44,084 bases of DNA. Source: Streptomyces spiralis (GTDB lineage: Bacteria > Actinomycetota > Actinomycetes > Streptomycetales > Streptomycetaceae). The stretch spans positions 812-44,895 of the forward strand of contig NZ_BNBC01000050.1 in NCBI RefSeq assembly GCF_014654675.1. Reading direction: 5' to 3'. Below the pieces are notes generated by a model. It did no database searches. It worked only from the letters and a program-made list of their open reading frames with translations, and was not told the DNA's origin. The position numbers and the translations under genes are program-made. Below are positions 34,356-42,765 of the stretch, piece after piece; the stretch's first letter is position 1; each line of letters opens with the position of its first letter.

Positions 34356-34573
34356 GTCTCAGCGGTCGGGTTGGCCCACGGGGGTGGTCGGCCCGCCGGT
34401 CAGGGTGGCGTCACTGGCCGGATCGGCTACCGGCGGGGGCTGGCCGACGGGCCGGATCGGCCGGGGCGGGTGGGTCTCAGCGGCCGGGTCGGTCCACCGG
34501 TCAGGGTGGCGTCACCGGCAGGGTCGGCCCACCGGCTGGGGCGGCCGACGGGCCAGGTCGGCCGGGCGGGTCG
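34356..34573. repeat. Imperfect tandem duplication (~118/100 bp) between pyc and M20 gene
   Basis: Two colinear units begin with GTCTCAGCGG at 34356 and 34474. Both contain CAGGGTGGCGTCA (34401, 34502) and GGCCGACGGGCC (34442, 34543). The second lacks 17 bp near its start. The whole 297-bp convergent gap is built of GGCCGGGTCGG-like motifs and has no coding potential. Confidence 0.8.
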
Positions 34574-34589
34574 GGCTCACCGGCCGGGC

Positions 34590-35864
34590 TCACCGGCCGG
34601 GTTCGTCCTTCGGGGAGCCCAGCCAGGTTCGGGCCGCGGCGGTCAGTGCGGTGATGCCGGTGCTCAGTGTCGGCTCGACGACCGGGGCGAAGTGCGGGGA
34701 GTGGTTGGAGGGCTGGCTGCGTGCCACCTTCGCGAGGTCCTCGAACGTGCGGGCCGAGGCGAAGGCGGTCGGGTCGGCGCCGCCCAGCAGCCAGTAGACG
34801 CACGGGGCGCCGGCGGCCTGGGCCAGCAGGCCGACGTCCTCGCTGCCGGTGGCCGGACCGGGATCGACCAGGCGCGAGGCGCCCAGCGCCTCGGTGAGGG
34901 CATGGCGGGTCCGGTCGCAGGCGGCGGGGTCGTTGACCACCGCGGGGAACGACTCGGTGTACGCGATCTCCGGCTCCCGGGGCGCGCCGGAGGCGGCCGC
35001 CTCGCCGCGGACGATCCGCTCCACCGCCCGCAGCACGGTCTCGCGCACCTCCGGCTCGAAGGTCCGCACGCTCAGCAGCAGTTCCGCGCGGTCCGGAATG
35101 ATGTTGGGCTTCGTTCCGGCGTGCAGGGCGCCGACGGTGACGACCGCCGTGGAGGTACCGGCCACCTCCCGGGCGACGACACCCTGCAGGCGCTGCACCG
35201 TCGCGGCGGCCATGAGGACCGGGTCCACGCAGGCCTCCGGCCGGGACCCGTGGCCCCCGCGGCCGTGCAGGACGACGCGCAGCGAGTCGGCCGCGGCGAA
35301 CGCCGGTCCCGCGTGCAGCCCGACGAAGCCGGCGGGCAGCGGTGACACGTGCTGCCCGAGCACGACCTCCGGCCGGCCGAACCGCTCGTACAGCCCGTCG
35401 TCGATCATGGCCCGGGCGCCCCCGCCGAGCTCCTCGGCCGGCTGGAAGACCAGCAGCACGGTGCCCCGCCACGTGTCCCGGTGGGCCGCCAGTTCGGCCG
35501 CCGCGCCCAGCAGGCAGGTGACGTGCATGTCGTGGCCGCAGGCGTGCATGACGGGCACCTCGCGCCCATCGGTGTCGGTCGCCCGTGCCGTGCTGGCGTA
35601 CGGCAGGCCCGTCTGCTCCCGCACCGGCAGGGCGTCCATGTCGGCACGCACCGCCACCGTGGGCCCCTCGCCGCTGCGCAGGACGCCGACCACGCCCGTA
35701 CCGCCGACGCCCGTGGTCGTCTCGTAGCCCGCTGCACGCAGCCGCTCGGCGACGATGCGGGCGGTGCGGTGCTCGGCGAAGGCGAGCTCGGGGTGGGTGT
35801 GCAGATCGCGGTACACCTCGGCGAGGCCGTCGAGGTGGGGCCGTGGGGACGGGCTGCTGGGCAT
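34590..35864 (-). CDS. M20-family amidohydrolase
   Basis: This 424-residue protein is an M20D-type metal-dependent amidohydrolase, related to hippurate and N-acyl-amino-acid hydrolases. Metal-site motifs are HACGHDMH (107-114) and PAEE (142-145), with conserved ADMDALP and GRGGHGSRPE for the dimerisation/lid domain. It would cleave an N-acyl amino acid into the acid and the amino acid. The ATG at 35864 follows GGAAGGTGG. It lies 215 bp downstream of an amino-acid permease on the same strand, suggesting uptake and processing of a common nitrogen substrate. Confidence 0.9.
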   Translation of the reverse strand: MPSSPSPRPHLDGLAEVYRDLHTHPELAFAEHRTARIVAERLRAAGYETTTGVGGTGVVGVLRSGEGPTVAVRADMDALPVREQTGLPYASTARATDTDGREVPVMHACGHDMHVTCLLGAAAELAAHRDTWRGTVLLVFQPAEELGGGARAMIDDGLYERFGRPEVVLGQHVSPLPAGFVGLHAGPAFAAADSLRVVLHGRGGHGSRPEACVDPVLMAAATVQRLQGVVAREVAGTSTAVVTVGALHAGTKPNIIPDRAELLLSVRTFEPEVRETVLRAVERIVRGEAAASGAPREPEIAYTESFPAVVNDPAACDRTRHALTEALGASRLVDPGPATGSEDVGLLAQAAGAPCVYWLLGGADPTAFASARTFEDLAKVARSQPSNHSPHFAPVVEPTLSTGITALTAAARTWLGSPKDEPGR

Positions 35865-36079
35865 CGAGCCACCTTCCGATACGGGGTCCGGATCCGGCGG
35901 TGCCGCCGGGGCGTGCCACCGGCTCAAGATATCGAGAAGGTGATCTCTCGGCCCTGCCGGGGCGCGGGCCGGTCCCTGCGATCGTCCGCCCGCGCTCAGG
36001 GCGGGATCCGCGGGGAGGCGGCCCGGTCAGCCGTACCGTGTGAGCCCCCTTGCGGACGTCACCGCCGGGGGCCCGGGCT

Positions 36080-37540
36080 TCACCCGCTCGTCTCGCCCCG
36101 GGCCCGGTTCCGGGCCGCCATCACGGCGTAGACGATGACGCCCGCGAGCAGGAACAGCACGCCCTGGTAGACGGCGGCGTACCCGGCGCCCGCGACGAGC
36201 CACATCGAGAAGGCGGCCGCGAGCGAGGCGATCACGGCGTCCCGCACCAGCCGTCCCCGGTCGACCATGTCGCGGCGCCCGGCGACGAGGTGGAACAGCT
36301 GCGCCGCCGTGGCCAGCAGGTACGGCACCGTCGCCGTGAACGTGGTGACGAGGACCAGGATCTGGAAGACCTTCGCCGAACCCGAGGTGTAGTTGTAGAC
36401 GGTGAGCAGCGAGGCGAGGACGACGGTGACGGCCACACCGACGGTCGGAACGCCCCGCCGCCGGCGCGCGAAGGCGGCCGGGAACAGGCCGTCCTGTGCG
36501 GCGGCGTACGGGGTCTGGGCGCTCAGCAGCGTCCAGCCGTTGAGGCAGCCGGTCATCGACACCAGCGCGGCCAGCGCGACCGCCCAGCCGCCCCAGGCGC
36601 CCCCGAACATGGCGTTCACGGCGTCGGAGAACGGCGCGGTGGACTCCACCAGACGGCCGTGCGCGACCGTGCCGAAGACCGACAGCGTGCCCAGCAGATA
36701 GACGAGGGCGGCTCCCACGGTGCCGATGACGGTGGCGCGTCCCACATTGCGCCGGGGGTCCTTCACCTCGCCCGCGCTGACCGCGGCGGACTCCACACCG
36801 AGGTAGGAGAAGAGCAGGATCGCGGCGGAGGCCGACACCGCGCCGACCGCGCTGCCGCCGCCGGCGTTGAACGGGCCGAGGTTGTGCGGGTCGAAGAAGA
36901 ACAGCCCGCCGACCGCGACGAGCAGCAGCGGCACGAACTTCAGCACGGTGGAGACCAGCTGGACGGCGCCCACGTAGCGGGTGCCCGCGAAGTTGGCGAG
37001 CGCCGGCAGCCACTGCAGGACGAGCGCGGCCAGGCACGCGCTCCAGCGGTGGTCGTTCACCGGCACCAGCACGTCGAGGTAGCCGACGGCGGCCACGGCG
37101 AGCGCCGCGTTCGACACCCAGGTGGTGATCCAGTACGCCCAGGCGGCCAGGAAGCCGGCGAAGTCGCCGAAGGCCCCGCGGGCGTAGACGTAGGGGCCGC
37201 CGGTGCGCGGGTCGCGTTCGGCGAGCCGGCCGAAGACGAGCGCGAGGGTGATCGCGCCGATGGTCAGGACGCCGAAGGCGACCAGGCTGACCGTGCCGTA
37301 CGGGGCGACGGAGGCCGGGAGCAGGAAGATGCCGCCGCCGATGATGTTGCCCATGACCAGCGCGGTCGCCACGGGGAGCCCGAAGCGGCGGGCGTGCCGG
37401 TCGGCGTCGCGTGTGCGAGCCCCGCTGGCCGAGGTGGCCGTGGGAACACCGCTGATCGTGGGGTCGACGGCGGGGGAGGGAGCCGTGGGGGTGTCCTGCG
37501 GGGCCGGAGCCGACTGCGGGGCGGTCCCGGTGACGTGCAT
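36080..37540 (-). CDS. APC-superfamily amino-acid permease (AdiC-like)
   Basis: This 486-residue permease has a 50-residue hydrophilic N-terminus and about 12 helices. The first helix carries ALVMGNIIGGGIFLLP, the unwound substrate-binding GxG motif of APC transporters. Helix 6 has LLFSYLGVESAAVSAGEVKDP, a segment typical of the AdiC/basic amino-acid branch. It probably exchanges or imports an amino acid or amine. The ATG at 37540 has a GAGAGG element upstream. A very short open frame (37591-37614) precedes it. Confidence 0.88.
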   Translation of the reverse strand: MHVTGTAPQSAPAPQDTPTAPSPAVDPTISGVPTATSASGARTRDADRHARRFGLPVATALVMGNIIGGGIFLLPASVAPYGTVSLVAFGVLTIGAITLALVFGRLAERDPRTGGPYVYARGAFGDFAGFLAAWAYWITTWVSNAALAVAAVGYLDVLVPVNDHRWSACLAALVLQWLPALANFAGTRYVGAVQLVSTVLKFVPLLLVAVGGLFFFDPHNLGPFNAGGGSAVGAVSASAAILLFSYLGVESAAVSAGEVKDPRRNVGRATVIGTVGAALVYLLGTLSVFGTVAHGRLVESTAPFSDAVNAMFGGAWGGWAVALAALVSMTGCLNGWTLLSAQTPYAAAQDGLFPAAFARRRRGVPTVGVAVTVVLASLLTVYNYTSGSAKVFQILVLVTTFTATVPYLLATAAQLFHLVAGRRDMVDRGRLVRDAVIASLAAAFSMWLVAGAGYAAVYQGVLFLLAGVIVYAVMAARNRARGETSG

Positions 37541-37833
37541 GGGGTGGTGCGCCTCTCTTCGAACTGGTGCCCGGGATCGCCGGACGGACCCTATGGTCCG
37601 GCATCGGTCGTCATGACTCCAAATCCCCTCGTTTCGTCCTGTATGGATGGGTGCGGCACCGTAAAACGTGCGCCGCGGCGGCCCCGGAGACGGGAAACGT
37701 CCGGACGGCGGGACCTCGGCCGGCGTGCGGGACGGACGGGGTGAGGCGCGAGTGGGGCGCCAGTGAGGCGCGAACGAGGCGCGCGGAGAGCCCGGCGAGG
37801 GAAGGCGCCGCAGGATGATCTAGCGTGGGCGTT
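37541..37833. promoter_or_regulatory. Divergent permease / membrane-protein intergenic region
   Basis: This 293-bp region holds the promoters of two divergent genes. A mini open frame of seven codons plus stop on the minus strand (37591-37614, MTTDAGP) follows GGAG, about 50 bp before the permease start; it may be a leader peptide or chance. On the plus side, TAGCGT ends 8 bp before the ATG at 37834 and could be the -10 of a leaderless transcript, since no ribosome site is visible. Confidence 0.3.
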
Positions 37834-38895
37834 ATGTCTGATACGTCGCACGGTGAGCACGGCCGTCCGCCCACCCCGGCCGAGCGCTGGGCCGCCTTCC
37901 GGAAGTCGCCCTTCCTGCCCGCGACGGTCCTGACGCTGATCATCGCCGCCGCGGCCGGACTCTTCGCCGGCTCCTACACGTACGCCATGGCCAACCCCAC
38001 CCCGCACACCATCCCCACCGCGATCGTCGGCGCCCACGACCAGCCGGGCGCCCGGCGCTTCGTGGCCGGCATGGAGAAGGCCCTGGCCGCCTCGCTGAAG
38101 CTACGGCCCTACGCCACACTCGGCGCGGCAGAGGAAGCCGTGGACGACCAGAAGGTGTTCGCCGTGCTCGACGTCCCCCCGGGCGCGAACAGCGTCACGC
38201 TCTACGTGTCCGCCGCCACCGGGGCCACGGTCGCCCAGGTACTGGTGGAGTCGGCGGAGAAGGTCGGCCACGCCACCGGTGTGCCGGTCGCGATCCACGA
38301 CCTCAAGCCGTTGCAGAAGGGCGACCCGCGCGGACTGGCGATCTTCTACATCTCGCTCGCGGCCGTGATCGTCGGCTTCGTCGGGGCCATCCAGCTCAGC
38401 GTTCAGGCGTCCGGGCTGAACCCGCTGGAGCGCATCGCCTTCACCGCCGTCTACGCCCTGCTCGGCGGGTTCGTGATCGCCGCGGTGGTGGACTGGATGC
38501 TCGGCGCCCTGCATCTGCCCTTCGTCGAGTCCTGGATGATCCTCGCGCTGACCATGTTCACCTCCGGCATGGTCTTCACGATGTTCAACACCCTGTTCGG
38601 GCGCTGGGCCATGATCCCGACATGGAGCCTGATGGTCCTGCTGGGCAACCCCTCCTCGGGCGGCGCGGTCTCCTGGCCGCTGCTGCCCTCCGCGCTCGGC
38701 GTCATCGGCCGCTGGCTGCCGCCCGGCGCCTCGGTGAACGCCCAGCACACGGCCGTGTACTTCTCCGGGCACCAGCACGCCTTCCCCTTCCTGGTCCTCG
38801 CCGGCTGGGCCGTCGTCTCCTGCGCCGTCTTCTGGACCTGGCGGCACCGCCACCCCGGCGGCCGCGAAGTCCGTCCCGCCCACGCCGCCCCCTGA
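37834..38895 (+). CDS. Multi-pass membrane protein, ABC-2/YhgE-like topology
   Basis: This 353-residue protein has one N-terminal helix (about 27-50), an extracytoplasmic domain of about 115 residues, then five or six helices (about 165-340) and a short His/Arg tail. This layout resembles YhgE/Pip or ABC-2 permease-like proteins such as DUF3533 members. No ATPase gene is adjacent, so its own transport activity is unproven. No ribosome site precedes the ATG, which is consistent with a leaderless message. An in-frame GTG at 37825 is an alternative. Confidence 0.72.
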   Translation: MSDTSHGEHGRPPTPAERWAAFRKSPFLPATVLTLIIAAAAGLFAGSYTYAMANPTPHTIPTAIVGAHDQPGARRFVAGMEKALAASLKLRPYATLGAAEEAVDDQKVFAVLDVPPGANSVTLYVSAATGATVAQVLVESAEKVGHATGVPVAIHDLKPLQKGDPRGLAIFYISLAAVIVGFVGAIQLSVQASGLNPLERIAFTAVYALLGGFVIAAVVDWMLGALHLPFVESWMILALTMFTSGMVFTMFNTLFGRWAMIPTWSLMVLLGNPSSGGAVSWPLLPSALGVIGRWLPPGASVNAQHTAVYFSGHQHAFPFLVLAGWAVVSCAVFWTWRHRHPGGREVRPAHAAP

Positions 38896-38990
38896 GGGCC
38901 GTCCATTACCCCGAAAGTCATCGATCTCGTACCGTCCCCCGTGCCACGATCGTCGCCGTGAGAAGGCCGAGCGACCGACCGGAGGACACC

Positions 38991-39341
38991 ATGCCCGCCT
39001 ACGCCATCGCCCACCTGCGCGAGGCCGCCCCGCACCCGGAGATCGCCGAATACATCGAACGCATCACCGACACCTTCGAACCGTACGGCGGCCGCTTCCT
39101 CGTGCACGCCGCCCAGCACGAGGTGAAGGAGGGCGGCTGGCCCGGACACGTCGTGGTGATCGCCTTCCCCGGGATCGACGAGGCACGGGCCTGGTGGGAC
39201 TCGCCCGCCTACCAGGAGATCGCACCGCTGCGCTCACGCCACATCGAGGGCGACATCATCCTCGTCCCGGGCGTCCCCGACGACTACGACCCGGCCACCA
39301 CCGCGAAGGCGATGCGCGAGTCGCTGCCGCGCGACCGGTGA
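38991..39341 (+). CDS. DUF1330-family protein
   Basis: This 116-residue protein is a single ferredoxin-like alpha+beta-barrel domain of the DUF1330 family. It shows IAHLREAAPHPEIAEYIE near the start, GGRFLVHAA in the middle and IAFPGIDEARAWWDSPAYQE, the family's most conserved stretch. The biochemical role is unknown. The ATG at 38991 follows a strong GGAGG. Its stop is one base from the stop of the broken LysR gene on the other strand. Confidence 0.88.
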   Translation: MPAYAIAHLREAAPHPEIAEYIERITDTFEPYGGRFLVHAAQHEVKEGGWPGHVVVIAFPGIDEARAWWDSPAYQEIAPLRSRHIEGDIILVPGVPDDYDPATTAKAMRESLPRDR

Positions 39342-39342
39342 C

Positions 39343-40314
39343 TCACCGTCCGCGCGGGCGCGGCTCGTCGTCATCGGCGGCTGAACGGGCGGCACGCGCC
39401 AGCCACTCCTGGTAGGCCGGCGCCTGGCGCGCCACGTCCCAGTAGGCCGCCTCCAACTCGGCGTAGGCCCTGTCCAGTTCCCCTTCGCAGCGAGCCGCGA
39501 GCAGCAGCCGTACGCCGATCGGGTCACCCTCCAGCGGCCGCATCGCGAGGTCGGGGCGCGGGTGCGCGGTGGGCTGACTGACCGTGACGACCTCGCCGGT
39601 GGCGGCCAGGGAGTACGCGGTGAGGTAGTCGCCGTGCAGCAGGTCGGGTTCGAGCCCCGCCGCGCGCAGCACCCGGCACAGAGCGTCCCATTCACCGTCG
39701 ACCGTGGAGTCGACCATCCAGCGCTCGCCGGCGAGGTCGGCCAGCCGCACCTCGCGTCGCGCGGCCGCGGGATGGTCCGCGGCGAGCGTGACGAACTGCG
39801 GTTCCCGCTCCACCAGCACCCGCAGACAGAGCCCGCGCGGGACGCGCAGCGCACTGCCCTCGACCTCGTGCACGAAGGCCATGTCGAGCCGGCCCGCGGC
39901 GACCATGCCCAGCAGGGAGTTCGCGGACACGTCCATCTGGAGCGTCGGTTCGATCCCGGGCAGCCGGGCCCGCAGCCGGCGCAGTCAGCCCGGTATGGCC
40001 CGGCTCGCGGTGGCGCCGATGCGCAGCAGGGTCCCGCCGGCGGCGCGTGCCGCCGCCGCCCTGGTCTCGGTGACGATCGCCGCTAACTCGGCGACGAGGG
40101 GCCTGGCGCGGCTCAGGACCAGGTGTCCGAGCGGGGTGGGGCGGCAGCCGGTACGGGCGCGTACGAACAGCTGGGCGCCGAGGGCCTGCTCGATGCGGCG
40201 CAACTGGGTGCTCAACGAGGGCTGGGCCATGCCGAGTTCCCGAGCCGCTTTGTGCAGACTGCCCAGGTCGGCGATGGCGCAGAGAACGCGCAGGTGCCTC
40301 ACCTCGAGCTCCAT
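39343..40314 (-). pseudogene. snpR: LysR-family activator of snapalysin (SnpR/MprR type) with in-frame TGA
   Basis: The reading frame would encode 323 residues but is interrupted by one TGA at 39985-39987. The part before it (110 residues from the ATG at 40314) is a normal LysR helix-turn-helix: MELEVRHLRVLCAIADLGSL, then HKAARELGMAQPSLSTQLRR. The part after it reads on in the same frame as a normal LysR effector domain (LRRLRARLPGIEPTLQMDVS onward) to the stop at 39343. No frameshift is present, so a single base change, perhaps TGG to TGA, explains it. The divergent partner is snapalysin, whose known activator is a LysR protein in this position. The gene is probably inactive, unless read-through or a sequence error is involved. 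No ribosome site precedes the ATG, so it may be leaderless. Confidence 0.85.
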
Positions 40315-40497
40315 GGGGGGAGCGTAGGGCGGATGTGCGGCGCCCCACCAGATGTTCACATCGCGACGAAACCGCACGAGTCGGCCGCCGATAGCCCGGC
40401 GCTATCCCCAATTGCCATCATCCGCAGCCCCGTTGGCCTGCCCGAGACTCATGTGCAACCGATCGTTCCACCCCACAGAACGAGAAGGAGCCCCCAC
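40315..40497. promoter_or_regulatory. snpR-snpA divergent promoter with palindromic operator
   Basis: A perfect palindromic pair GATAGC-CCGGC-GCTATC lies at 40390-40406. It contains the T-N11-A form expected of LysR binding sites (ATAG to CTAT). A second short palindrome GATGT-TC-ACATC is at 40351-40362. The snpA ribosome site AGAAGGAG is just before the ATG at 40498. Confidence 0.65.
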
Positions 40498-41217
40498 ATG
40501 ATCTCGTCCCGCACGGGCGCACGGTCCGCGAAGACCTCCAGAAGACTCGTCGCCCTGGCGCTCGGCCTCGGTCTGGCCTCCGCCGCGCTGGGCACCGCGA
40601 GCCCGGCGAGCGCCCGGACGGCCGCCCGGACGGCCGCCCACCCGGCCCCGGCCGGCTCCACCCTCGCCGCCTCCGCCCGCTACGCCGGCTCGGCCGAGGA
40701 CGCCGCGAACAACAAGGCGTTCTTCGACGCCGTGCTGAAGTCGGTCGCCGAGAAGCAGGCCGCCCACCCGAACCTGAAGTCGGTCACCGTCTACTACAAC
40801 GCCTCCCAGGCACCGAGTTTCCGTTCCCAGATATCGAGCGCCGCCTCCATCTGGAACAGCTCGGTGTCGAACGTGAAGCTCCAGGCGACCTCGTCGGGCG
40901 CGGACTTCGCCTACTACGAGGGCAGCGACCCGCGCGGCTCCTACGCCTCCACCGACGGCCACGGCAGCGGGTACATCTTCCTCGACTACGCGCAGAACCG
41001 GCAGTACGACTCGATCCGCGTCGCCGCCCACGAGACCGGTCATGTGCTGGGTCTGCCCGACCACTACAGCGGCCCGTGCAGCGAGCTGATGTCGGGCGGA
41101 GGTCCCGGCCCCTCCTGCACCAACCGCTACCCCGACGCGACCGAGCGCGCCCGCGTCGACCAGCTGTGGGCCTACGGCCTGGCCAAGGCCCTGGCCGCCG
41201 TGAACACCGGGCGCTGA
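40498..41217 (+). CDS. snpA: Snapalysin, secreted M7 metalloprotease
   Basis: This 239-residue preproprotein is the small neutral zinc protease of Streptomyces. It has a signal peptide (about 1-40), a short propeptide, and a mature domain with HETGHVLGLPD (178-188), which supplies His178, His182 and Asp188 as zinc ligands, the M7 hallmark. The Met-turn ELMSGG (196-201) and two Cys residues (194, 207) that likely pair are also present. It degrades proteins outside the cell. The ATG at 40498 follows AGAAGGAG. The divergent LysR activator gene is broken, so expression may be altered. Confidence 0.95.
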   Translation: MISSRTGARSAKTSRRLVALALGLGLASAALGTASPASARTAARTAAHPAPAGSTLAASARYAGSAEDAANNKAFFDAVLKSVAEKQAAHPNLKSVTVYYNASQAPSFRSQISSAASIWNSSVSNVKLQATSSGADFAYYEGSDPRGSYASTDGHGSGYIFLDYAQNRQYDSIRVAAHETGHVLGLPDHYSGPCSELMSGGGPGPSCTNRYPDATERARVDQLWAYGLAKALAAVNTGR

Positions 41218-41322
41218 CGGCGCCCGGAGTGGCGCAGCAGTGATCCGTCCGTTCCGCTGCCACGATGACCCGGGAGAGGACCCCGCACCCGGTTCCCGGC
41301 AGCGGAACGGAAGAGACACCGC

Positions 41323-41973
41323 ATGACCGATCCAGCAGCGCCCAGGAACGGCCGGAACGGCCCCGACGGCCCTCATGGCCGGCACGACCGCAACGGCCGG
41401 GCCCCTCGGGGCGGACGCCGCTTGTCGCCCCGATGGGCACCCGTCCTGTCCCTCGTTCGTGCCGTGTGCGTCACGGCCGGGCTGGTCGCCGCGTACTACC
41501 TGCTGCCCCTGGACCACCACGACACGGCCGTGACGCTGGCGCTGCTGGTCGGCGGTCTTTTCGCGGCCGCGGTGATGTTCGGCTGGGAGGTGGTGGTCGT
41601 CGCGCGCTCCCCGTACCCCCGCCTGAGGGCCGTGGAGGCACTGGCGGCCACGCTGCCGATGTTCCTGCTGCTCTTCGCCGGCGCCTACTACCTCCTCGAC
41701 CGTTCCGCCCCCGGTTCCTTCAGCGAGCGGCTGACCAGGACGGACGCCCTGTACTTCGCTCTCACCACGTTCGCCACCGTCGGATACGGCGACATCACCG
41801 CCCGGTCCCAGGCGGGGCGCGTGCTGACGATGTTCCAGATGGCGGGCGGGCTGCTGCTCGTGGGCGTCGCCGCACGCGTGCTGACGGGCGCGATCGAGGC
41901 GGGGCTGCGCCAGCGGGACCGGTCGGCCGGGCCGGGGCGCGGCGCGGCCCGGGCAGCGGACGACCGGGAGTGA
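41323..41973 (+). CDS. Two-pore-helix type potassium channel family protein
   Basis: This 216-residue membrane protein has helices at about 39-62, 69-95 and 107-126, a pore loop with the K+ selectivity filter TVGYGD (152-157) and a last helix at about 164-185. It is an ion-channel-family (PF07885) protein with two extra N-terminal helices and no cytosolic regulatory domain. It likely conducts K+ passively. The N-terminal 35 residues are Arg/Gly-rich and disordered. The ATG at 41323 follows GGAAGAGAC. It appears monocistronic and converges on the TerD gene at a strong hairpin. Confidence 0.87.
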   Translation: MTDPAAPRNGRNGPDGPHGRHDRNGRAPRGGRRLSPRWAPVLSLVRAVCVTAGLVAAYYLLPLDHHDTAVTLALLVGGLFAAAVMFGWEVVVVARSPYPRLRAVEALAATLPMFLLLFAGAYYLLDRSAPGSFSERLTRTDALYFALTTFATVGYGDITARSQAGRVLTMFQMAGGLLLVGVAARVLTGAIEAGLRQRDRSAGPGRGAARAADDRE

Positions 41974-41976
41974 GGG

Positions 41977-42010
41977 CCGCGCACGTGCGCGTCTGCACGC
42001 ACGTGCGCGG
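41977..42010. terminator. Perfect 13-bp hairpin between convergent genes
   Basis: CCGCGCACGTGCG and CGCACGTGCGCGG form a perfect stem with an 8-nt loop, between the stops at 41973 and 42015. A bidirectional terminator is likely. Confidence 0.85.
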
Positions 42011-42014
42011 GTCA

Positions 42015-42599
42015 CTACTTGCTGACGGCGAAGCGCATCAGGGCGTGCTCGTCGCCCTGCTTGATCTTCCCCGTGACATTGATCACCTCGAGCTTCCAGC
42101 TGCCGCCGACGCGCACGGCCTTGGCCACGGCGCAGCCGTTGTCCTGGGTGAGCAGACTCGGCCAGATGTCGGCGACCTGCTGGGAGCTGCCCCCGGTCGC
42201 GTCGTACACCTTGAAGCTGATGTTGCGCGCCTTCTGGAACGAGCTTCCCTTCTTGAAGGCGGCGGCGACGAACACGATCGAGGTGATCTGGGCCGGGATC
42301 CGGCCGAACTCGACCGTCACCGTCTCGTCGTCGCCGTCCCCCCGGCCGGTCTGGTTGTCGCCGCTGTGCACCAGCGAGCCGTTGCCCATGGGATCCAGCG
42401 AGTCGAGGCCCGCCAGACGCACCGGGTCGGCGCCCTGCATGGCGATGGCGATGAGATCGAGGTCGGTGCCGGCCTTGCGGCGGAGCATCCCCATCACCCC
42501 GCCACTGGCACCGGCGGTGGGGTCCCAGGACACCCCGATGGACAGGTGGGTCACACCGTCCAGGTCCGCGGGGCCGTCTTCCTTCGTCAGCGTAATCAT
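42015..42599 (-). CDS. TerD-family stress/tellurite-resistance protein
   Basis: This 194-residue protein is a single TerD domain. It shows ISIGVSWDP-like strands at the N-terminus (LSIGVSWDPT) and the Ca2+-binding loop SGDNQTGRGDGDDE near residues 97-110, followed by VEFGRIPAQITSIVFVAA. TerD proteins are linked to tellurite, phage and envelope stress and, in Streptomyces, to calcium and differentiation. The ATG at 42599 follows GAGG at about 12 bp. It stands alone here, with no other ter genes nearby. Confidence 0.9.
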   Translation of the reverse strand: MITLTKEDGPADLDGVTHLSIGVSWDPTAGASGGVMGMLRRKAGTDLDLIAIAMQGADPVRLAGLDSLDPMGNGSLVHSGDNQTGRGDGDDETVTVEFGRIPAQITSIVFVAAAFKKGSSFQKARNISFKVYDATGGSSQQVADIWPSLLTQDNGCAVAKAVRVGGSWKLEVINVTGKIKQGDEHALMRFAVSK

Positions 42600-42726
42600 G
42601 TGTAGATCATCCTCTGGTGAGGGGTACTCCGACAGGCAAAGTGTGCCTGGAACACACATCGTTGCGCACGACTGGCCTGCTGCTTGCCGTTTCATCCCCT
42701 TATGTACTGGCTGCGGGGCCGCGGCA

Positions 42727-42753
42727 GGGCCGGCGACGCGTCGCCGCCGGCCC
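42727..42753. terminator. Hairpin downstream of the GH92 gene
   Basis: A perfect 9-bp stem GGGCCGGCG / CGCCGGCCC with a 9-nt loop begins 12 bp beyond the mannosidase stop on the minus strand. A terminator is likely. Confidence 0.75.
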
Positions 42754-42765
42754 GGCCTTCCGGCC

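Noticed and set aside
34356..34573. Repeats as a CRISPR array
   Set aside because: The units are about 100 bp, degenerate and colinear without unique spacers, and no cas genes are present.
39985..39987. In-frame TGA as a selenocysteine codon
   Set aside because: LysR proteins are not selenoproteins, the position is a linker with no redox role, and no selenocysteine machinery or insertion element is evident.
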